Below are positions 6,225 through 11,148 of a stretch of DNA of 12,461 nucleotides, piece after piece (position 1 is the first letter of the stretch; every line of letters begins with the position of its first letter). The notes beneath the pieces are model-generated. The model saw only the letters and a list, made by a program, of their open reading frames with translations, was not told where the DNA came from and did no database searches. The translations under genes and the position numbers were made by a program. Source of the DNA: Lachnospiraceae bacterium (lineage in GTDB: Bacteria; Bacillota; Clostridia; Lachnospirales; Lachnospiraceae); the NCBI GenBank assembly GCA_900767585.1, contig CAAFZP010000090.1, positions 1-12,461 of the forward strand, written 5' to 3'.

Positions 6225-8213
6225 ATGCCTAAAAAACCATACTACATTACAACCGCAATCGCATACACATCCGGAAAGCCTCATATAGGCAACACGTATG
6301 AGATTGTACTTGCAGACAGCATTGCCAGATACAAGAGATACGTCGGATACGACGTACGTTTCCAGACAGGAACGGACGAACATGGTCAGAAGATCGAGAT
6401 CAAAGCATTTGAGAATCTCTCCACACCGAAGGAATTCGTGGATGAGACATCCGCAGAGATCAAACGTATCTGGGATCTGATGAACACTTCTTACGACAAG
6501 TTCATCCGTACAACGGACGATTATCATGAGAAGCAGGTACAGAAGATTTTCAAAAAATTATACGATCAGGGAGATATCTACAAGGGTGAGTACGAAGGCA
6601 TGTACTGTACACCTTGCGAGTCCTTCTTCACACCATCCCAGCTGGTAGATGGAAAATGTCCGGACTGCGGACGGGAAGTTCAGCCGGCAAAAGAAGAAGC
6701 TTATTTCTTCAAGCTTAGCAAATACGCAGATAAATTGATTGAACATATCAACACACATCCGGATTTTATCCAGCCAGAGTCCCGTAAGAACGAGATGATG
6801 AACAACTTCCTGCTTCCGGGATTACAGGATCTGTGTGTATCAAGAACCTCCTTCAAATGGGGAATTCCGGTAGATTTCGATCCGGGACATATCGTATATG
6901 TATGGATCGACGCGTTGACCAACTATATCACAGGTCTTGGCTATGATGTGGATGGCAATTCGGACGAATTGTACCATCGTTACTGGCCTGCAGATCTGCA
7001 TCTGATCGGTAAGGATATCATTCGTTTCCATACGATTTACTGGCCATGTATCCTCATGGCACTTGGCGAGCCGCTTCCGAAACAGATTTTCGGACATCCA
7101 TGGCTCATCCAGAGCGATGGTAAGATGAGTAAGTCCCGTGGAAATGTAATCTACGCAGACGACATGGTGGAATATTTCGGCGTGGATGCAGTCCGGTATT
7201 TCCTGCTGCATGAGATGCCATTTGAAAATGATGGCGTAGTATCGTGGGAACTTGTAATCGAGCGTATCAATTCAGAGCTTGCAAATACACTTGGAAATCT
7301 TGTGAACCGTACGATTTCCATGTCCAATAAATATTTTGACGGTGTTGTGACAAACGCAGGTGCACATGAGCCTGTGGATGATGATTTGAAGAAGGTTGTG
7401 ACAGATACCCGACTCAAAGTCAACGCATGCATGGACAAGCTCCGTGTGGCAGATGCAATCACAGAGATTTTCGCTTTGTTTAAGCGTTGCAACAAATATA
7501 TCGACGAGACAATGCCTTGGGCACTTGCCAAGGATCCGGAGAATGCAGACCGCCTGAATACGGTTTTATATAATCTGGTAGAGAGCATCGTGATCGGTGC
7601 AAGCTTACTCGAGCCATATATGCCGGAGACTTCCGAGAAGATTTTGAAGCAGTTAAATGCCGAGAAGCGCCGTGTGACAGAGCTTTCAAACTTCGGTTTG
7701 TATCCATCCGGAAACAAGGTAACGGATCAGCCGGAGATTCTCTTCGCAAGAATCGATGCACCAAAGATGCTTGAGGAGATTGAGAAGCGTTTCCCATCCA
7801 AGGTGGTTGAAGAAGAGCCAAAGCCGGAGAAGAAAGCAAAGAAGGAAGAAAAGGTTGAGATTCCGACACTCGATGCTGTCGTGAAAGAAGAAATCTCCAT
7901 CGATGAGTTCAGTCGTATGCAGCTGCAGATGGGTGAAATCATCTCCTGTGAGGAAGTTGCAAAGTCTAAGAAGCTGCTTTGCTCCCAGGTAAAGGTACAG
8001 GGCAGAACATTGCAGATCGTATCCGGAATCAAGCATTACTATACACCGGAGCAGATGGTTGGTAAGAAGGTTGTAGTTATCACGAACCTGAAGCCGACAA
8101 AGCTTGCAGGCGTGTTATCCGAAGGTATGCTCCTTTGCGCAGAGGATTTCGATGGAAATCTGGCACTGCTTACCGCAGAGAAGGATATGCCGGCCGGAGC
8201 AATGATTAGCTAG
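6225..8213 (+). CDS. metG: Methionyl-tRNA synthetase with C-terminal tRNA-binding domain
   Basis: MetG activates methionine with ATP and loads it onto tRNA-Met. The 662-residue protein has the class I signature HIGN (residues 20-23), a zinc-binding insert CTPC (128-131) and CPDC (145-148), and KMSKS at 300-304. The anticodon-binding helical domain is followed by a charged Glu/Lys-rich linker (about 525-545). A Trbp111-like OB-fold, which helps dimerise and grip tRNA, occupies the last 100 residues or so (MGEIISCEEV, GIKHYYTPEQMVGKKVVV). The start at ATG 6225 is fixed by GGGAGGGG at 6211-6218. No T-box leader is present in the 33-base gap. A strong terminator follows at 8235-8291. Confidence 0.97.
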   Translation: MPKKPYYITTAIAYTSGKPHIGNTYEIVLADSIARYKRYVGYDVRFQTGTDEHGQKIEIKAFENLSTPKEFVDETSAEIKRIWDLMNTSYDKFIRTTDDYHEKQVQKIFKKLYDQGDIYKGEYEGMYCTPCESFFTPSQLVDGKCPDCGREVQPAKEEAYFFKLSKYADKLIEHINTHPDFIQPESRKNEMMNNFLLPGLQDLCVSRTSFKWGIPVDFDPGHIVYVWIDALTNYITGLGYDVDGNSDELYHRYWPADLHLIGKDIIRFHTIYWPCILMALGEPLPKQIFGHPWLIQSDGKMSKSRGNVIYADDMVEYFGVDAVRYFLLHEMPFENDGVVSWELVIERINSELANTLGNLVNRTISMSNKYFDGVVTNAGAHEPVDDDLKKVVTDTRLKVNACMDKLRVADAITEIFALFKRCNKYIDETMPWALAKDPENADRLNTVLYNLVESIVIGASLLEPYMPETSEKILKQLNAEKRRVTELSNFGLYPSGNKVTDQPEILFARIDAPKMLEEIEKRFPSKVVEEEPKPEKKAKKEEKVEIPTLDAVVKEEISIDEFSRMQLQMGEIISCEEVAKSKKLLCSQVKVQGRTLQIVSGIKHYYTPEQMVGKKVVVITNLKPTKLAGVLSEGMLLCAEDFDGNLALLTAEKDMPAGAMIS

Positions 8214-8234
8214 AGAGATAAGAAATAAGAAAAT

Positions 8235-8291
8235 AAAGACAACAGAGTCGGATGGCATAGAAAAGAAATTTGTCCGGTGTCTGTTGTCTTT
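8235..8291 (+). terminator. Bidirectional terminator between metG and the minus-strand gene
   Basis: AAAGACAACAGA (8235-8246) pairs perfectly with TCTGTTGTCTTT (8280-8291), and an inner CGGA/TCCG pairing adds to it. A T-run follows on the plus strand and an equivalent run flanks it on the minus strand. It separates two convergent genes. The stop codon of the minus-strand gene (8292-8294) touches its edge. Confidence 0.85.
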
Positions 8292-8588
8292 TTATTGTTT
8301 TGGGGTATGTTGCTGAGGGTGTTCTTTACAATATGTTTTACATATTCTCTCCAATTGAGGAAAATCTAAGCAATTCTTACGATGCTTGAAAAATACATTC
8401 GAAGTATATGTATTGTATAAAACATTAACTTTATTGGTTATTTCTTCGTTGTGTGCAGCACACCACTCGATTTCTGCACGACGAAGCTTCTTGACTGTTT
8501 TTAAATTATCGGTATCATGTGCATGTTCGATTGTATCTAAAGGGCGTAGAAAATGTTCTTCTACGGGAATCATTCTGCTGTATTCCAT
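8292..8588 (-). CDS. Unrecognised 98-residue His/Cys-containing protein
   Basis: I do not recognise this protein. It is small and soluble-looking, without a signal peptide or membrane span. It is rich in His, Asn and Lys and has four cysteines, including ICKTYC near the C-terminus, followed by EHPQQHTPKQ. The start is well supported: AAGGAG lies seven to eight bases before the ATG on the minus strand. A consensus promoter (8712-8739) and a leader with a terminator-like hairpin (8609-8637) precede it, and a bidirectional terminator ends it. This argues for a real single-gene unit, not a chance frame. The cysteines and histidines could bind metal, but no known zinc-finger spacing is seen. Function is not predicted. 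Confidence 0.65.
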   Translation of the reverse strand: MEYSRMIPVEEHFLRPLDTIEHAHDTDNLKTVKKLRRAEIEWCAAHNEEITNKVNVLYNTYTSNVFFKHRKNCLDFPQLERICKTYCKEHPQQHTPKQ

Positions 8589-8608
8589 GTTTCTTTCTCC
8601 TTAGAATG

Positions 8609-8637
8609 AAAAATGGCTGTGATCTACACAGCCATTT
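8609..8637 (-). terminator. Terminator-like hairpin in the leader of the 98-residue gene
   Basis: Read on the minus strand, AAATGGCTGTG (8637-8627) pairs with CACAGCCATTT (8621-8611) around a five-base loop, and a T-run follows (8613-8609). This has the form of an intrinsic terminator. It sits between the promoter and the ribosome binding site of the 98-residue gene, so it may act as an attenuator. The roughly 60 upstream leader bases contain smaller possible stems (GTCC/GGAC, AGTATA/TATACT). I could not match them to a named riboswitch. Confidence 0.55.
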
Positions 8638-8711
8638 CATAGTATACTCACCATTAGCGATTATACTCCGTTTCGAAGTCCACTTATCGGCAGGACGCTC
8701 CATCTAATACA

Positions 8712-8739
8712 AGTATATCAAACGCAATGGGTTTGTCAA
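8712..8739 (-). promoter_or_regulatory. Promoter of the 98-residue gene
   Basis: On the minus strand, TTGACA (8739-8734) and TATACT (8717-8712) are separated by 16 bases. The -35 is a perfect match to the housekeeping consensus. Transcription would begin near 8705, giving a leader of about 115 bases before the ATG. Confidence 0.7.
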
Positions 8740-8773
8740 GATTTCTTGGCAAATTTATTATTTGTTTTATAAA

Positions 8774-9490
8774 TTATTCCGCATCTGTCGACGTTGCCGT
8801 CTCTGTCACAATTGCGGAATTGATCATAGCGGCATCAATCTTCATGAAGTCACGGTCACTGATATAGTATTTATTTCCATCTTCGATAATCTCTACGGTT
8901 ACTACCTGTGGGTCGGCATAGGTCATGTTTTCACAACCGGCATTTAAGATATCGATGAGCCCCTGCGCAAATTCTGTCTCGTACTGGGCTAACGTATAAT
9001 CATTGTAGGTGCCGGCCTTCACTGCATCGTTAAATGTGGTGACATAGGTTGTCACGTCGGCAGAAGTCTGGGCAAACAGATTGATTGGATAGATTGTGAC
9101 ATCGACGACGTAGACGCTGCCATATTTTCTTGCTTTATCTACCTTGTAATTCACTTTGCTGTAGATGTTTTTTGCGAGTGTCTCAAACTGCTCCCGCATC
9201 TCGGGTGCATCGTCGATTTTCACACTGTAATAGGTGAGAATGTTATCAGTCAGCAGATCGATGTTTGACTGGTAGAGTGCATCCGCATCTTCCTGATTCG
9301 CTCCGGAAGCTTCGATATAATCCTTTGTAGCTCCAAGATAATTGATTGCGATCAGACTTTTGATATAGGTCTGGTAACGCTTCTCCACATTCGCCGAACA
9401 AGCGGTCAGGGAACCTAGAAGCAAAGTGCAGACAAAGACGAGCGCAAGGCGTTTTCCTTTTGTTTTATAAGCTTGTATATTAAAATTCAT
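8774..9490 (-). CDS. Secreted lipoprotein of unknown function
   Basis: This 238-residue protein begins with a basic stretch (KTKGKR), a hydrophobic core, and a lipobox L28-T29-A30-C31. It should be lipid-modified on Cys31, cleaved by signal peptidase II, and held on the outer face of the membrane. The mature part is mostly helical-looking at first (YQTYIKSLIAINYLGAT), then alternates to beta-like segments (VYVVDVTIYPINLF), ending in an Asp/Thr-rich tail. Similar helical-plus-beta lipoproteins of unknown role are common in Clostridia; the fold cannot be named with confidence. The chosen start, ATG at 9490, has AAAGGTGG upstream. An in-frame ATG 25 codons earlier would bury the signal peptide. 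It has its own likely promoter (9531-9559). Confidence 0.85.
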   Translation of the reverse strand: MNFNIQAYKTKGKRLALVFVCTLLLGSLTACSANVEKRYQTYIKSLIAINYLGATKDYIEASGANQEDADALYQSNIDLLTDNILTYYSVKIDDAPEMREQFETLAKNIYSKVNYKVDKARKYGSVYVVDVTIYPINLFAQTSADVTTYVTTFNDAVKAGTYNDYTLAQYETEFAQGLIDILNAGCENMTYADPQVVTVEIIEDGNKYYISDRDFMKIDAAMINSAIVTETATSTDAE

Positions 9491-9530
9491 TTTAAAAACC
9501 ACCTTTCGAAGATAACTAAAACTAAACACT

Positions 9531-9559
9531 ATTTTAATGTATCCTAATGAGAAAGTAAA
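9531..9559 (-). promoter_or_regulatory. Probable promoter of the lipoprotein gene
   Basis: On the minus strand, TTTACT (9559-9554) and TAAAAT (9536-9531) are separated by 17 bases, about 40 bases ahead of the start codon. Each hexamer departs from consensus (two mismatches and one). A TTGATA lies slightly further upstream as an alternative -35. Confidence 0.45.
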
Positions 9560-9626
9560 TATCAATACACCATTTTAATTATTATATTTCTGCTACATGG
9601 TTCCTTCATGTGGACGGTAAGAAGAA

Positions 9627-9910
9627 ATGCAAAATGCCTGATTAGATTTATATCATATATTTTCGGATGATTCATGACGATATACGATATGTTCGAAGCT
9701 TAGAAGTTCTTAATGCTCTGTAATATAAGTAGCCATGTTTGAACACGATGTTCAAACAAGCCGCCATTGAGCCAAGGATGGCGAATTGGCGGCGGTGGCG
9801 TATTGATAGGTATGTAAATCAGAGCATTTAGAACTTCTTAGTTTCGATACATTGTATATGGAATAAATCATCTGAAAATATATGTTTCAAAACATACGGG
9901 CATTTTGCAT
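9627..9910 (+). repeat. Large structured hairpin element, copy 2 (beside phage-like module)
   Basis: This is the second copy of the element seen at 4041-4347. Outer stem: ATGCAAAATGCC (9627-9638) with GGCATTTTGCAT (9899-9910), unrelated in sequence to the outer stem of copy 1. Second stem: 9654-9672 with 9866-9884, with one G.T pair. Inner stem: about 9693-9720 with 9820-9847. Apical hairpins: GTTTGAACA-CGA-TGTTCAAAC (9737-9757, identical to copy 1) and GCCGCCA/TGGCGGC (9760-9766 with 9787-9793), the latter enclosing GCCA-AGGA-TGGC. Paired substitutions relative to copy 1 include T4191-A4216 to C9764-G9789, T4144-A4252 to C9716-G9824, and T4122-A4274 to C9694-G9846. There is no open frame of note. 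Confidence 0.8.
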
Positions 9911-9937
9911 GAAAATCCCCTCCTGAATTTATAATCT

Positions 9938-9992
9938 AGTGCAACAAGGAACCTTTTTAGTGTAACAAGGAAACTTGTTGCACTATTTTTTT
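9938..9992 (+). terminator. GAAA-loop terminator with an upstream competing repeat
   Basis: AGTGTAACAAG (9959-9969) and CTTGTTGCACT (9974-9984) form an 11-pair stem (one G.T) closed by a GAAA tetraloop and followed by seven T residues. That is a strong intrinsic terminator on the plus strand. A direct repeat of the left arm, AGTGCAACAAGGAA, lies at 9938-9951 and is followed by its own T5. It matches the right arm without the G.T pair and so could compete for it. The site lies at the change from host-like to phage-like sequence. It may be a phage-end feature, an attenuator, or part of an attachment region. Confidence 0.65.
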
Positions 9993-10002
9993 ATCCTTGT
10001 AG

Positions 10003-10057
10003 CACACCTGCCCGGGGCGGCGTTGGTTCAGTCGCTCCGGTTATAAAAATAGGTGTG
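10003..10057 (+). other. GC-rich foldable segment at the left of the phage-like module
   Basis: CACACCT (10003-10009) is complementary to AGGTGTG (10051-10057). Between them, GGGGCG can pair with CGCTCC (one G.U) around a loop containing GTTGGTTCAGT. This short GC-rich fold stands out in AT-rich surroundings. Filamentous phages carry hairpins for packaging and replication origins in their intergenic region, so that is one possible role. A structured leader RNA is another. It is not a tRNA, because no acceptor stem or anticodon arm is present. Confidence 0.35.
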
Positions 10058-10120
10058 AAATATGTAGAAAGGATTGCAGGTGTTGCATGTTGTGAACCGT
10101 ATAGAAAGTGTAGGTGTGTT

Positions 10121-10303
10121 ATGAAATTGAGAGAATTATTAAAGATTGCTCCTTGTTATATTAACTTATATGTTGAAGATGGTACTGATTATAAAGATCT
10201 ATGGTGTGGTAACCATTGCAAGGTACCTAGCGTATATTTGGATCGTATAGTTCGTGTGGTTGGTCCATCTGGAAAAATATTAGATATTGAATTAAAAAAA
10301 TAG
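10121..10303 (+). CDS. Small hypothetical protein of the phage-like module
   Basis: This 60-residue soluble protein begins MKLRELLKIAPCYINLYVED and ends VVGPSGKILDIELKK. Short beta-strand-like segments alternate with a WCGNHC segment. The start is uncertain. ATG 10121 has only a weak AGGTG five bases upstream. An in-frame GTG at 10055 would add a Cys-rich 22-residue segment with no ribosome binding site and lies in the foldable region, so the ATG is preferred. It is followed after 19 bases by the possible ssDNA-binding gene. The general pattern (MKL.ELLK followed by a short VEDG beta segment) recalls small genes found in Firmicute mobile elements, but no function is assigned. Confidence 0.6.
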   Translation: MKLRELLKIAPCYINLYVEDGTDYKDLWCGNHCKVPSVYLDRIVRVVGPSGKILDIELKK

Positions 10304-10322
10304 AAGTTGGGAGGATGTATTT

Positions 10323-10634
10323 ATGAAAACGTTGTTAGGTATGAACATTATTAAATCAAGTAAGAGTGATAAGAAGTTTATGATGCTTCATTTGGTAGAT
10401 GATTTGTTTATGGATTCTGCAGATCATTCTTCGCAGATTAAGCTTTTTGATTCTCCGGAGAAAACCGGATGGGGGCAGTCGGTGTCTACTGAATTTATAG
10501 ACCTTGCACGTGTTGGGTCTGACATTGAGATTCAGGGCGATCTTGTACCAGGTGCTGCTATTCGTATATTCAAAGAAAATATCAATGGTATGGATCAGAT
10601 AACATTGATCCAGGTACTTGGCAAACGTAAATAG
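10323..10634 (+). CDS. Possible ssDNA-binding (gV-like) protein
   Basis: This 103-residue protein has no signal or membrane segment. The N-terminus (LLGMNIIKSSKSDKKFMMLHL) looks like paired beta strands with a basic turn. The C-terminal half, VGSDIEIQGDLVPGAAIRIF then QITLIQVLGKRK, has the strand-Gly-strand character of a small OB-fold. In filamentous phages a protein of this size, placed before the coat genes, coats single-stranded phage DNA. That role is inferred from position and size, not from a decisive motif. GGGAGG at 10309-10314 gives a good start at ATG 10323. It ends 20 bases before the coat-like gene. Confidence 0.5.
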   Translation: MKTLLGMNIIKSSKSDKKFMMLHLVDDLFMDSADHSSQIKLFDSPEKTGWGQSVSTEFIDLARVGSDIEIQGDLVPGAAIRIFKENINGMDQITLIQVLGKRK

Positions 10635-10654
10635 TATAGATGGGAGGTGTTCTT

Positions 10655-10834
10655 ATGGAAAATGTCGTTACTGCAATAACTATGAGTACTGCTGCAAAGA
10701 CTATCATTGCTATGGGTGGCTCAATACTTGAATTCATATCCGGCAATGAGTTGATGTTTACGCTTTTTTGCGGTTCTTTTGTTGCTCTTGGCTGTTCGGT
10801 TGTGCGTAAAATTAAGAAGACCTCGAAAGTTTAA
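10655..10834 (+). CDS. Major-coat-like small membrane protein 1
   Basis: This 59-residue protein has an amphipathic to hydrophobic N-terminal half and one clear membrane span (about residues 32-49, LMFTLFCGSFVALGCSVV). It ends in a strongly basic tail, RKIKKTSKV. In pVIII-type coat proteins the span inserts in the membrane before assembly and the basic tail faces the phage DNA. The start is taken as ATG 10655, because GGGAGGTG (10642-10649) is its ribosome binding site. The in-frame ATG at 10640 overlaps that site. The last 30 residues are 26/30 identical to the next gene product, while the N-terminal halves differ. A holin or minor coat protein (pVII/pIX type) is the main alternative. Confidence 0.65.
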   Translation: MENVVTAITMSTAAKTIIAMGGSILEFISGNELMFTLFCGSFVALGCSVVRKIKKTSKV

Positions 10835-10895
10835 CATGTATCTGTATGCATTTGGTGTGGGTGCTTAGATAAATCTAATTAGGAGGTATACGCTT

Positions 10896-11087
10896 ATGGG
10901 TCCAGCTATGTTGATTGCTGCAGAAGCTCCATCAATTACTACGTCTGTCTCTAGCATCATTACTACTGCTAACAGTGTAATGACTGTGATTACTGGTAAT
11001 GAATTGATGTTTACGCTTTTTTGTGGGTCTCTCGTAACTCTCGCCTGCTCTGTAGTGCGTAAGATCAAGAAGACTTCTAAGTGCTAG
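10896..11087 (+). CDS. Major-coat-like small membrane protein 2
   Basis: This is a 63-residue paralogue of the preceding protein. The C-terminal GNELMFTLFCGS segment, span and RKIKKTSK tail are nearly identical. The N-terminal half (PSITTSVSSIITTANSV) is Ser/Thr-rich and unrelated. AGGAGGT at 10881-10887 gives a well-placed start. A short N-terminal run ending AMLIAAEA could be a processed leader, but it is brief for a signal peptide. Two coat paralogues in tandem suggest either division of labour (major and minor coat) or a surface-variable pair. A terminator hairpin follows at 11103-11133. Confidence 0.65.
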   Translation: MGPAMLIAAEAPSITTSVSSIITTANSVMTVITGNELMFTLFCGSLVTLACSVVRKIKKTSKC

Positions 11088-11102
11088 CTTCTGCACTGGT
11101 TG

Positions 11103-11133
11103 AATGGATGCCGGATGTCCGGTATCCATTTTT
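11103..11133 (+). terminator. Terminator between the coat-like genes and the gIII-like gene
   Basis: AATGGATGCCGG (11103-11114) pairs with CCGGTATCCATT (11119-11130), with one G.T pair and an ATGT loop, and a T-run follows. Its place, after the small coat genes and before the large surface protein gene, is the same as the central terminator between genes VIII and III of M13-type phages. There it keeps coat transcript levels high relative to gene III. Confidence 0.75.
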
Positions 11134-11148
11134 ATTTAGGAGGGTTTT

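Noticed and set aside
8515..8703. Minus-strand leader peptide beginning near the promoter start site
   Set aside because: It has no ribosome binding site, runs through the terminator hairpin, and overlaps the 98-residue gene out of frame.
10010..10050. tRNA-like T-arm (GGTTCAGTC) as an integration site
   Set aside because: No acceptor stem, D-arm or anticodon arm can be built around it.
9600..10050. dif/Xer attachment site for the prophage
   Set aside because: I found no convincing match to the Firmicute dif consensus; the att site, if any, remains unidentified.
10055..10120. GTG start for the first phage-like small gene
   Set aside because: No ribosome binding site, a Cys-rich unlikely extension, and overlap with the foldable segment.
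10640..10654. ATG 10640 as the start of coat-like protein 1
   Set aside because: It overlaps GGGAGGTG, which is properly spaced for ATG 10655.
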